Source: JASLMY01 sp965226475 (GTDB lineage Bacteria; Pseudomonadota; Alphaproteobacteria; GCA-2731375). Taken from it: a DNA stretch of 64,000 nt. A program made the translations under genes and the position numbers. The stretch is from NCBI GenBank assembly GCA_965226475.1, contig CBDDDJ010000005.1, positions 2,654,067-2,718,066 on the forward strand, read 5' to 3'. Below, in pieces: positions 26,301 through 34,608 of the stretch. The notes under the pieces are model-generated. The model did no database searches, was not told where the DNA came from, and worked only from the letters and a program-made list of their open reading frames with translations. How positions within the stretch are numbered: the first letter of the stretch is position 1; each line of letters starts with the position of its first letter.

Positions 26301-27325
26301 GGCTCAATTCGTGAATTGTATGCGTCACCTTGTTACGGCGGCGGCGAGGCAGGCTCGGTCATTGGCGCCGGGGGCGAGGCCGACGAGGTGGAACCAGCTC
26401 AGGTAGTTGTCCAGATAGCGGGTGGCGATGCCGCGGCGGGGACGCAGGAAGTCCTTCAACCGGCTGTGGCGGCTGTTCACCGTCTGCACATGCAGATCGC
26501 CCCGAACCCGTTCCCCCATCGAGCGGTTGAGTGCTTCGTGGCTCACCCCGAGCGCGGCGGCGCAAGGTGGATAGCTCGCGCCACCGTCGGAGACCAGCAG
26601 GGCGTCCTTCGCGACCACCGGGTCGAGAGCAGCCGTGAGCGCCGCCGCGTCGACCCTGGGCAGCACCGCGCTCACCGTCGTCCCGCTCCGGTCCGCCGCC
26701 ATGAGAACCGGCACCTGCTCGCGCGAGAGGCCGCGCTTCTTCGCCTTGCCGCCCCGCCGCCGTGCCTTGCGTCCCAGCCCGCGCGCGCCCTTCCGGCTCT
26801 CCAGGACGTAGGTCTCGTCCGCTTCCACGATCCCCTTGAGCACCTCCGAATCGCTTCGCGCCGCCGCCAGAAACCGGTGACGCCAGCGGAACGCCGTGCT
26901 CACCGCCACGTCGCAGCGCGCCGCCGAGGCCTTCACCGTCTCCCCCCCCGCCAGCGACGCCCCGAACGACAGCCAGCGTTCCTTGTGGTGCAGGCCCGAC
27001 AGCGGCGTACCGGTCAGCGCGTTGAAGGTCCTGCCGCAGCCCTTGCACTGGTAGCGCCGCAGACCCCGCGCCATACCGCGCGAAACCGCCCCTTCGCTCG
27101 CGCAGTGCGGACAGCGCCGGGCCTCGTCCACACCAAGCTCGATCGCGGCCTTCGATGCCTCGCCTTCGCTCCGGCCCGACAGCACCGCGAGCGCCTCGTG
27201 CCGCTGCACGCGCGTCAGCCCGCGCGCCGCCGAAAGCCACACCTGGAAACCCTTGCCGTCCATGACCCAACCTCCTGACGTTCCGAGCATTCTATCACAA
27301 ATGCATACGTTTCACGAATTGAGCC
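26301..27325 (-). mobile_element. IS1595-family element, second type (left arm)
   Basis: It is flanked by atattgaa on both sides (26293-26300 and 27326-27333). Ends start GGCTCAATTCGTGAA and are inverted repeats. It is inserted in the right terminus of IS21-alpha. It has one intact transposase and is unrelated at the sequence level to the IS1595 element at 2142. Confidence 0.92.
26325..27263 (-). CDS. IS1595-family transposase, second type (left arm)
   Basis: The 312-residue protein has an N-terminal zinc ribbon (CPHCASEGAVS...YQCKGCGRTFNALTGTPL), a helix-turn-helix (ASAARCDVAVSTAFRWRHRF) and the DDE core beginning GIVEADETYVLESRKGARGL, with LLVSDGGASYPPCAAAL and the C-terminal VQTVNSRHSRLKDFLRPRRG / YLDNYLSWFHLV. 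The start is ATG 27263 (MDGKGFQVW). The right-arm copy differs at a few residues (G/E in LAGGETV, R/C in KKRGLSR, D/G in MAADRSG). Confidence 0.92.
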   Translation of the reverse strand: MDGKGFQVWLSAARGLTRVQRHEALAVLSGRSEGEASKAAIELGVDEARRCPHCASEGAVSRGMARGLRRYQCKGCGRTFNALTGTPLSGLHHKERWLSFGASLAGGETVKASAARCDVAVSTAFRWRHRFLAAARSDSEVLKGIVEADETYVLESRKGARGLGRKARRRGGKAKKRGLSREQVPVLMAADRSGTTVSAVLPRVDAAALTAALDPVVAKDALLVSDGGASYPPCAAALGVSHEALNRSMGERVRGDLHVQTVNSRHSRLKDFLRPRRGIATRYLDNYLSWFHLVGLAPGANDRACLAAAVTR

Positions 27326-27345
27326 ATATTGAAAGCCGTTTGACA

Positions 27346-28229
27346 TCATAGAGCTCCTGCGCCACCTCCAGGGTCCTGGAAGCGGACCAGCCGAAGCGGG
27401 CACTGCACAGCTTCTGCAGCGAGGGCAGGTCGTGAAGCCTCGGCGGGCGCTGGCGCTTGTCCTCCACCCGCACGCCGAGCGGACCCGCGAAGTCCCGCGC
27501 CGCCTTCACAACCGCCTCGGCATCTTCGCGCTTCAGGATGCGGTCCTTCGGCGCATGCCGCATCCGGAATGCACCGCCCCCGGCATGGGCGGCGGCCGCG
27601 ACCTCGAAGTAGGGGACCGGAACGAAGTCGCGGATCTCCAGCTCGCGCTTGCACGCGATCGCAAGCGTCGGCGTCTTCACCCGCCCCACCCCGATCACGC
27701 CCTGCGCGCCACGGCCGAGCGTGACCGTCGCGGTGCGGGTCAGCGACAGGTTGTAGATCTGGTCGGCCTGACGGCGCGCGACGGCGGCGGCGTAGAGACG
27801 GGCATGCTCGGCGTTGGGCCGGGCGCGGTCGAAGGCCTCGCGAATGGTCTTCGGGTCCTGCGCGGTGAACATCACCCGCATCACCTCGCCGTGGTAGCCG
27901 CAATGCTCCAGGATCTCCTGCCCGATGAGCTGTCCCTCGCGGTCGCAGTCGGTGGCGAGCCACACGCGTTTCGCGGTGCGCAGAGCGGCCCGGATCGCCT
28001 TCAGCTTCGCGGCCTTGTTGCCGCCCGTGGCCGGCTTGGTGCCGTAAAGGCCCTCGGGCTTCAGCAGCTCCGTCGACCAGCGCTTCCAGGCCGGGTTCGC
28101 GTCCTCCGGCTCGCACAGGTCGAGCAGATGGCCTTCCGCGGGGAGGACGGCGCCGTAGCGGGACCCGACGGCGGCGCGGACGTCCTTCGCCTGGCTGGAC
28201 TTCTCGGTGATGACGATCTGGTCGGTCAT
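27346..28229 (-). pseudogene. Type IA DNA topoisomerase (TopB-like), truncated before the catalytic tyrosine (left arm)
   Basis: The protein starts MTDQIVITEKSSQAKDVRAA with the Toprim Glu, has GHLLDL, the Toprim DxD-like WLATDCDREGQLIGQEIL, and the domain III/IV lead-in VGRVKTPTLAIACKRELEIR. The frame reaches ASRTLEVAQELYD and is then cut by the IS21-alpha end, just upstream of where topoisomerase III enzymes have their T-Y-P-R active site. It should therefore be unable to cleave DNA. Plasmid-borne topoisomerases of this kind are common near relaxase and helicase genes. The start at 28229 is preferred over an ATG 30 nt upstream because the Toprim motif begins there. Confidence 0.85.
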
Positions 28230-28520
28230 GACGGGCCGCTCGGCATCAATCCACGTCAATCGTCAGGGCGAACATAATATGAACATCGCGATGCCGCAAC
28301 CGGGCCGCCGCCCTTTCCGTCCGACAGGCAGCGATCCGCTCCCGGCGGAATGGCACACCCCGATGTCGTGCAGGAGCGCGGAGGAGGGCATACCTCGATG
28401 AGGGCGTGCCGTGCCTGAGGGTTCCGCCACTCTACCGCGTCGGCAAACGCGGCGGCGGCGCGGAGCGAGCGGCGCAGGTTGCGGGCCTTGGCGTCGTAGC
28501 GGCCTTGACAGGCGCGCTGC

Positions 28521-28800
28521 ATGTATTCGCCGGAGAGGAGAGCGAGTGCTACGTTCGGCGCAAGGGTCGTCGGGCCGGCGGTGGAGGGCGCGGGCGCTCG
28601 TGTCGAGCAGGCACGGCAGCGCGCTGCGACCATCGCCACCCGCGTCGAGGCGGGCGAGAACCCAATCCCCGCACCCATGGGGTCGGAGCTGCCGCGGGGG
28701 CCGCCGGTGGCCGAGCCGGCGGCACGGTATCTGGAAGAGCACGTCGCGGTCCGCTGCGAGCCGGGTACGGCAGCGCGGTGCCGCCCGATGTATCGACAAC
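28521..28800 (+). pseudogene. Tyrosine integrase remnant, arm-binding and core-binding region (left arm)
   Basis: A short frame contains EQARQRAATIATRVEAGENP, VAEPAARYLEEHVAVRCEPG and TAARCRPMY, similar to the join between the DUF4102-like N-terminal domain and the SAM-like core-binding domain of P4/phage-type integrases. The catalytic domain is absent and both ends run into unrelated sequence. The rest of 28260-28926 holds no gene I can support. Confidence 0.5.
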
Positions 28801-28926
28801 GGGCTGTCGGGAGCAATGACGACCGGGCTGGCTGTTTGCAAGTTGCCATACCTTCGGGAGACCGGCCTCCCGGCCCGTAGGGGCCGGGGACAACGGCGAG
28901 GCGAAGTGGATGGCGCGTAGTTTTGC

Positions 28927-29169
28927 ATGACCCTTGAGACCAGGCACATCGTGCAGCCGTACCGGTCGGTCAGGCGTCGGCTCGTTCCGGTCGAGGCGCT
29001 TTCGACGCGGAACGCGTCGGTGGCGAAGGAACGGGCGCTGAGGTTCTTCGAGACGGGCCACTGCGCCGGGATGGATGCCTACTCTGTGACGAGCGATCAC
29101 GATGCGGGGGAGTACGGCGAGCCGGTGTTTCACGCGCGCCTCGGTCGGGTACCGGAGTACGAGGCTTGA
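28927..29169 (+). CDS. Small conserved hypothetical protein (left arm)
   Basis: The 80-residue protein reads MTLETRHIVQPYRSVRRRLV, PVEALSTRNASVAKERALRF and HDAGEYGEPVFHARLGRVPEYEA. The basic N-terminus and the DxDAGEYGEPVF motif are like small proteins encoded on alphaproteobacterial plasmids, of unknown function. The sequence is the same in both arms. The strand is chosen because the overlapping minus frames are low-complexity. Confidence 0.5.
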   Translation: MTLETRHIVQPYRSVRRRLVPVEALSTRNASVAKERALRFFETGHCAGMDAYSVTSDHDAGEYGEPVFHARLGRVPEYEA

Positions 29170-29331
29170 GGCCGAAGGCGTGATGCGGAACCACTTGTGC
29201 CCGCCATTCCGCTTCTTCGGTGAGATCTCGGGCAACCACGCACCCGCCCCGCCGGCATCCGAGTGACGCGCCCAGGGCGTGGGCCGGCCAACCCCGATCC
29301 TGCTTATCCCTGAAAGTCATCCAGCGATGAG

Positions 29332-29358
29332 TGGACCCTGCTGACGAAAGTGGAGACG
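29332..29358 (+). mobile_element. IS3-Z, left-end scrap (left arm)
   Basis: TGGACCCTGCTGACGAAAGT and the following 7 bp equal the left end of the IS3-Z fragment at 37840. It directly abuts IS3-Y, which was inserted into IS3-Z; the rest of IS3-Z except its far end (32217-32325) is missing. Confidence 0.7.
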
Positions 29359-29697
29359 TGAACCGCGCCGGGTTTGGCGGAGGCCATTTTGTTTGAGTCA
29401 CGCCGCCATGTCTGACTGCTCCAGCATGGCGTAGTGGCGTTCCTCGGCTTCGGCCGGCGGGATGTTTCCGATGGGCTCCGGGAGCCGCCGGTTGTTGAAC
29501 CAATCGACCCATTCCAGAGTAGCGAGCTCGACGGCCTCGAACGAGCGCCACGGCCCGCGCCGGTGAATGACCCCGGCTTTGTAAAGACCATTGATGGTCT
29601 CGGCCAGAGCATTGTCATAAGAGTCGCCGACGCTGCCCACCGAGGGTTCGATGCCCGCTTCCGCCAGGCGCTCGGTATATTTGATCGAGACATATTG

Positions 29698-31230
29698 GGC
29701 GGGTTCAACCGGTCGTCGCAACACGTTCAGTTTGACTGGCCTGCAAGCACTGGTCCAGAGCTTCGGCGGGAGTTCTCCATCCGAGGGTCTTGCGGGGCCG
29801 TGTATTGAGCGCGTCAGCAACAACTGCGAGTACGTCCGGACTGTGTGCGCTCAGATCGGTTCCTTTCGGGAAGTACTGTCGAAGCAGTCCATTGGTGTTC
29901 TCGTTCGTTCCGCGTTGCCAAGGGCTGTGCGGTTCGCAGAAGTAGACGGGAAGGCCGGTTGCGATCCGCAGATCCGCATGCCTGGCCATCTCTGCTCCCT
30001 GGTCCCAGGTCAGCGAGCGGCGAAGGGCAATGTCGTGATCGTCCGGGCGATGGCATCGCGAACCGCTTCAGCCCCATGACCGGCAAGCGCACTGCGCTGG
30101 CAATGTCGTGATCGTCCGGGCGATGGCATCGCGAACCGCTTCAGCCCCATGACCGGCAAGCGCAGGCCCGTACGCGCGGGACGGTGCGGTGGCCTTCCAT
30201 TCGGGGAAGATGCAGCAGCATTGTGAACCGCGTGGTGCGTTCCACCAGAGTGCCGATCGCCGATCTGCCCAAGCCGATGATCAGGTCACCTTCCCAGTGT
30301 CCGGGTACGGCCCGATCAGCTGCTTCCGCCGATCGTTCACTGATCATGATCTCAGGCGTGACGAAGGATTTGCCCCGCCGGCGGCTACGTGCCCGAGGCA
30401 CGCGCAGTGCCCTTCCCGTGCGAAGGCAGGCGGTCAGCTCACGACGGAGTGCGCCGCGGCCCTGTACGTAGAGCGCCTGATAGATCGCCTCATGACTGAT
30501 CCGCATGGCTTGATCCTCGGGCCCGTCCCCAGGATAGTCGATCCGAAGACGGTGCGCGATCTGCTCAGGACTCCAGGCCCTGGCCCATCGCCTGTGCTGC
30601 CGCGGCCCATGCCGACGACCGTTCCAGACGACGCGTGGCCCCTCGATCACCGTTCCATCCGGTGCCGAGATCCGACCCGCAAGCCGATCCTGCACATAGC
30701 GCCGCAGCGCCTCATTCGTTGCCAGCTTGGCTGGCTTCGGCCTTTTGGCGGATCGATCAGCATGCCACTGCGCCGTCGTTGCTCGGTAGTCCAGGCCACC
30801 GCTTCGGGTCGCCGCGTTGCGCCGCACCTCGCGGGAGATCGTCGACGGTGCTCGCTCCAGCCGGCAAGCAATATGACGTATGCCTCTTCCCTGGGCGCGC
30901 AGAAGAGCAATCTCCTCACGTTCCTCGAAAGACAGGTAACGTCCTGACAGCGGCTTGGCCGATTGCGATAAATGTGATGGTGGCATGCCGCCCGACCTCC
31001 GGAACCACCTCGAGCCTACCGGAGGGGATACACCGGCATCTCGGGCCGCGTCCTCGCTCGAACGCCCCGTCGCAATCGCTGCCCAGAACCGAACAAGCTC
31101 TTCACGCCGTGCCGAGTCCGGTCGACCTGGCGAATGCAACTTGCTCCGTCCAGACCAATCCGACCGCCGTCTGCGTACCGTCATAGCAACCTCCTATGCC
31201 AGAGTGTTGCGACAACCGATTGAACTCGCC
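29698..31230 (-). mobile_element. IS30-family element with internal 66-bp duplication (left arm)
   Basis: The ends start GGCGGGTTCAACCGG and the inverted GGCGAGTTCAATCGG, with a 3-bp target duplication (ttg/CAA) at 29695-29697 and 31231-31233. It is 61 bp longer than the right-arm copy because of a 66-bp tandem duplication near 30040-30165 and a 5-bp deletion. Confidence 0.88.
29705..31184 (-). pseudogene. IS30-family transposase, broken (left arm)
   Basis: The N-terminal 330 or so codons match the intact right-arm protein (helix-turn-helix GRGIRHIACRLERAPSTISR, then HWEGDLIIGLGRSAIGTLVE). A 5-bp deletion and the 66-bp duplication shift the frame after LLHLPRMEGH. The C-terminal part (YFCEPHSPWQRGTNENTNGL) is in another frame. 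The right-arm copy at 51819-53237 shows the undamaged form. Confidence 0.85.
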
Positions 31231-32216
31231 TTGGCTGCCTCTATCGCTGTGATGGATCAGCCCACCGCGATGGACGGGTCGCCGCGCATGAAGTGCTTGT
31301 TCCAGGGCATCGAGAACAAAGCCGGCATGGGCTGTCCGGCTCACCCGCCAGCCGACGATGCGGCGGGCATAGGCGTCGATGACAAAGGCGACATGGACGA
31401 AGCCGGCCCAAGTGGCCACGTAGGTAAAGTCCGAGACCCACAGCCTATTCGGTGCCGGAGCGTGGAACTGGCGATTGACCTTGTCGAGCGGGCAAGGCGC
31501 GGCCTTGTCGCTGACTGTCGTGCGGATCGGCTTGCCGCGGATCACCCCTTGCAAGCCCATCTCCCGCATCAGCCGCTCAACAGTGCAGCGAGCGACATCG
31601 AAGCCTTCCCGCTGCAATTGCCGCCACGCCTTGCGCACGCCGTAGACACGGAAGTTCTCTTCGAAGACGCGTCGGACCTCGACCTTGAGAGCCATATCCC
31701 GCTTCGCCCGTGCCGACAGCCTGGCCGGATCGCGCCGCCTGGCCACATGGTCGTGGTAGGTCGACGGGGCGATCGGCGGCACCTTGCAGATCGGCTCGAC
31801 CCCGTGCGCCTCGCGATGATCGTCGATGAACGCGATCATGGCTTGAACCGGCGGTCGAGCTCCGCCTGGGCAAAAATAGGCGCTCGCCTTGCGCGGGATC
31901 TCGTTGACCTGCCGGAGGTCGCGGTTCTCCCGCTCCAGGGCTTTCAACCGCTCGGCGACCTCGCTGGGGACGCCGGCGCGCACGCCGCTGTCGCGCTCGA
32001 ACCTCTTCACCCACTCGTTGAGCGTCTGCGCCGTGCAGCCGATCTTCCCAGCCATCGAGGAAACAGCCGCCCAACGCGAGGCGTGTTCGCCCTCGTGATC
32101 CACAACCATCCGCACCGCGCGGGCGCGAACCTCGGAAGAAAACCTGTTCCTTATGTTGCTCATAATGGCTCCACTTTCTCAAGAGTTGGAGCCTCCGCCA
32201 AACCCGGCGCGGTTCA

Positions 32217-32325
32217 ATAATCCAGTCCGTCGGCACTCGACGCTGGACTTCACAAGCCCCGTCAAATTCGAGGCAGAAGCAATGCAAACGGTGTAGGGCG
32301 CCTCCACTTTTCCTGGATGGGTCCA
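32217..32325 (+). mobile_element. IS3-Z, orfB C-terminus and right end (left arm)
   Basis: The frame NPVRRHSTLDFTSPVKFEAE and AMQTV-stop is the usual C-terminus of IS3 orfB. It is followed by the right end ...GCCTCCACTTTTCCTGGATGGGTCCA, inverted relative to the left end TGGACCC...AAAGTGGAGACG. Confidence 0.75.
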
Positions 32326-32332
32326 GTTCTCG

Positions 32333-32461
32333 ATGCAGCAGGCGATACGGTCCATCGTCGTGGGTGCGGTGCTCGCGCGGGAACGCTGGCAGAGCGGCGT
32401 CGCTTACAACCCGCTGTCGCGCAGCCGTCGGCCGTCGCATAGGCTACCTGGCGATGGATGA
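32333..32461 (+). pseudogene. Cytochrome P450-like N-terminal scrap (left arm)
   Basis: The 42-codon frame begins MQQAIRSIVVGAVLARERWQ and SGVAYNPLS, resembling the N-terminus of some alphaproteobacterial CYP proteins (the ...YNPLS... lead-in to an ADPYP segment). After that the sequence no longer matches and a stop follows. From 32462 to 32599 nothing is recognised. Confidence 0.4.
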
Positions 32462-32634
32462 GGCTCTCCGTATCCTTACCCAGTGAGAGCGTCTCCTCGA
32501 CAAAGGAAGGGGGTTCGAGCCAACGGGTGACTGAGGTTTCGGCCAGGGAATCGGGATCATCACTCTAAAGCCTTCGGCATCCCCTCGTTTAAGGTCGTGT
32601 GTAGCGCACCCGGTTCCTTGGACACAAGTTTGTC

Positions 32635-33540
32635 TCACGCGGCGGGCCTGATTGAGATCGCGGCGTGCCACGCCTGACGAGCTTGAGCGGGGCTCAGGTA
32701 GCCGTTCTTTTCGACGATCCACTGGGCATTGTAGAGTTCGACGAAGTCGCGGACGGCGTCCCGCAGCTCCGCGATGTTGCGGTAGATGCGACCATGGATG
32801 ATCTGTTCCTTCAGCGTGCGATTGAACCGCTCGGCGACGCCGTTGGTCTGGGGCTCGGCGACGAAGGCGTAGGACGGCTGGATGCCCCAGAACTTGATCT
32901 GGTTGGTGAAGTGGTCCGACAGATACTGGGAGCCGTGATCCATCCGCAAGGCCAGCCCCCGAGCCGCGCCGGCCGCGGTCGAGCCATACAGCCCGGCAAG
33001 CCCCATGGAGATCGGCTGCAGGGCGGCGAAGCGGTCGCCGCGCTTGCAGACATGCCAGCCGACACACTCGGCGTTCCAATGCTCGACGGCGGTGAAGATC
33101 CAGCCCCAGCCGTCGTCCACCGTGAACACCCGAACGCCATCGGTGCCCCACATGAGGTTCGGGGCATGAGTGATGATCTCACCGTCATGGGGATTGCCGC
33201 CACGGCGGCGGCAGCGATGGGGCGAGAGCAGATTGTTCTCGCGCATCAGGCGGAGCACCCGCTTGCGGGCAACCCGGATGTCGCGACAGACCCGAAGCCG
33301 AGCCCAGACCTTGCGGTAGCCCTCGCCCTCCCAGGGCGATGCCTCCAGGTCGGCTTCGATCGCCACCAGCAGCGCCTGGTCCGAGATCGCGGGCTTCGGT
33401 CCCCGACGCTTTGCCGGCGGCTGCTCGGCGTGCTGGCCGGAGGTCATGGCGTAGAACGAGGAGCGGGCCATGCCCCAGGCGGCGCAGACCCGCCGCAGGC
33501 CGTAGGCCAGACCCGTGCCGGGCGAGGTGGCGGCACTCAT
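32635..33540 (-). CDS. IS3-X orfB transposase, copy 2
   Basis: This 301-residue DDE transposase is the same as in copies 3-5 and differs from copy 1 by WIVEKNG. It is intact, with D, D(35)E all present. It starts within the orfA stop (ATGA). Confidence 0.92.
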   Translation of the reverse strand: MSAATSPGTGLAYGLRRVCAAWGMARSSFYAMTSGQHAEQPPAKRRGPKPAISDQALLVAIEADLEASPWEGEGYRKVWARLRVCRDIRVARKRVLRLMRENNLLSPHRCRRRGGNPHDGEIITHAPNLMWGTDGVRVFTVDDGWGWIFTAVEHWNAECVGWHVCKRGDRFAALQPISMGLAGLYGSTAAGAARGLALRMDHGSQYLSDHFTNQIKFWGIQPSYAFVAEPQTNGVAERFNRTLKEQIIHGRIYRNIAELRDAVRDFVELYNAQWIVEKNGYLSPAQARQAWHAAISIRPAA

Positions 33541-33947
33541 CGCCGCGACCTCCGCCGCCCCAAAGGGCCGAAGGTCTCCGTCTTGGCCTCCAGCAGTTCC
33601 ACCTGCATGGTCAACTCTCCGATCCGCTTCATGGCGCTATCCAGTTCCGCCTGCACCGGATCGCCCTTGCGTCGCTTGAGCGAGGCGTCGATCCCGCCGA
33701 TCGCTTTCTCACGCCACTGCTCGAGCCGGAAGATCTCTACGCCCAACTGGCGCGACAGAAGTTGCACCGGCTCGTCACGCAAAAGCCGCGGAACGACCTC
33801 ACGCTTGCGCGCCACCGTCCATCGCTGGCCAAGTCCCAGCGGGCCTGCCGGCAAAGCCTGGCCTGGGGAAAACGTGGACGAGCCAAGCTCGCCCGCATTT
33901 ACCACAGGCCCATCAACAGCAACTTTCTTCTCAAAATTATCGGCCAT
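33537..33947 (-). CDS. IS3-X orfA, copy 2
   Basis: This is the 136-residue DNA-binding subunit. It has one difference from copies 1 and 3-5: SLKRRKGDP instead of SLKQRKGDP. The start follows AAGGAGG. Confidence 0.85.
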   Translation of the reverse strand: MADNFEKKVAVDGPVVNAGELGSSTFSPGQALPAGPLGLGQRWTVARKREVVPRLLRDEPVQLLSRQLGVEIFRLEQWREKAIGGIDASLKRRKGDPVQAELDSAMKRIGELTMQVELLEAKTETFGPLGRRRSRR

Positions 33948-34152
33948 GTTCCGGTCCTCCTTGGACACTTCGATTAAGCCAATTCTGTGTCCAAGGAAAT
34001 CGGGTCCGACTCAGGTCCTCTTCATCTCGCCCCTGCCTCCTCGCTCCGATCGATCGATGAGGCAGAGCCGGAAAAGAATCGGCACCCGCGCCAGGCTGCG
34101 TGCCCTTACCGCCCGATGCAACGACGGGCGAGGCCGCAAGCCAGAACCCGGA

Positions 34153-34240
34153 CGGTCAAGTGTCGCCAGATTCGCGGTCAAATGTCGTCACAACTACGGT
34201 CAAATCCCGCCAGAATCGCGGTCAAGTGTCGCCAGATTTT
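34153..34240 (+). repeat. Four tandem 22-bp imperfect repeats, probable IS21-type terminus
   Basis: Units start at 34153, 34175, 34197 and 34219, each beginning CGGTCAA. The first and last units share CGGTCAAGTGTCGCCAGATT; the middle two are degenerate. There are no spacers. Arrays of short direct repeats of this type occur at the ends of IS21-family elements as transposase binding sites, so this may be an orphan IS end. It directly abuts a truncated frame on the minus strand. Confidence 0.6.
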
Positions 34241-34608
34241 GCAGTTGGACCCCACGCTGACGCGCAGCGCCTCGCCAAGCAGCCGGGCAATCGAAAAGCT
34301 GAGGCCGAGATCGTAGTGCGCCTCGCGCTCGACGCGCACCGAATAGACATGCACCGACAGGGTGACGGGCCGCAGCGTCGTGGCGGGGACCCATGCGGCG
34401 GGGCAAGACGAGGTGGGCGGCGAGAGTCTGCCTTCGGCGGTCGAGGTGTCCAGCGCCGCGGCGGACACGGCGCGCCCTGTCGCCGTGATCCACCGGCGGG
34501 ATATCGAGTGTATGGCGACCGCCCAAATCGAGCAGGCGCAAGACTCGGTGCCGAGCTATTCCGCCAAATCGCGGAGCGATAGGACGCCCGGCGCCGCGGC
34601 GGTTCCGT
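34241..34608 (-). other. Gene-poor stretch with a possible truncated frame
   Basis: The minus strand contains TLSVHVYSVRVEREAHYDLG and LSFSIARLLGEALRVSVGSN, which has the look of a secretin-type outer-membrane domain fragment, but the match is weak and I do not name it. It ends at the 22-bp repeat array. Confidence 0.3.

Larger units (their letters stand above)
24786..27345 (+). mobile_element. IS21-alpha, deleted IS21-family element carrying an intron fragment and an IS1595-type element (left arm)
   Basis: The left end TGTTGATCGGCGTGGAATAT and the right end ...CAATATTGAAAGCCGTTTGACA match those of IS21-beta at 38457-43879. Inside, only the first about 30 bp of istA, a middle istA piece and the last about 65 bp of istB remain. 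A group II intron fragment occupies the istA 5' region, and an IS1595-type element sits 20 bp from the right end. No matching target duplication is visible. Confidence 0.8.
29398..32163 (-). pseudogene. IS3-Y transposase, orfA and orfB fused by one base, split by IS30 (left arm)
   Basis: The N-terminal part (start 32163) reads SSEVRARAVRMVVDHEGEHA with a helix-turn-helix, then IRKASAYF-type orfA end. A fifth T in a T run at 31872-31876 puts it in frame with orfB (FIDDHREAHGVEPICKVPPI, LWVSDFTYVATWAG, IHHSDRGSQ). After the IS30 element it continues YVSIKYTERLAEAGIEPSVG and NALAETINGLYKAG with the catalytic Glu. Joined across the IS30 it would be a complete DDE enzyme. Confidence 0.85.
29359..32216 (-). 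mobile_element. IS3-Y, IS3-family element interrupted by an IS30 element (left arm)
   Basis: The termini are 26-bp perfect inverted repeats beginning TGAACCGCGCCGGG. The orfA/orfB transposase is split at a CAA by an IS30-family element (29698-31230). No target duplication is visible because flanking IS3-Z sequence was lost. Confidence 0.88.
18719..34013. repeat. Left arm of a giant inverted repeat
   Basis: This segment reappears reverse-complemented at 48991-64000. Paired coordinates sum to 82888 (up to about 24 kb), 82942 (about 25-30 kb) and 83004 (beyond about 31.9 kb), reflecting a few small indels. The inner edge is exactly the end of an IS3-X copy at 34013. On the outer side the repeat runs through the IS427-type copy, apart from a 171-bp duplication and the IS1031-type insertion in this arm. 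Confidence 0.9.
32600..34013 (-). mobile_element. IS3-X copy 2 (inner boundary of left arm)
   Basis: This is a 1414-bp copy in minus orientation. Its left flank gtttaaggtcgtg is the complement of the target duplication of copy 5, but its right flank (ggtcctcttc) is unrelated. So it has no target duplication of its own: the right end is a rearrangement breakpoint, and this copy arose by duplication of the copy 5 region. Confidence 0.92.

Noticed and set aside
28411..28920. Several overlapping frames in both strands of 28260-28920 as separate genes.
   Set aside because: All are Arg/Pro/Ala-rich and mutually overlapping; only the short integrase-like segment at 28521-28800 has recognisable content.
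34153..34240. CRISPR-like repeat array.
   Set aside because: Units are directly adjacent without spacers and degenerate in the middle; no cas genes are present.
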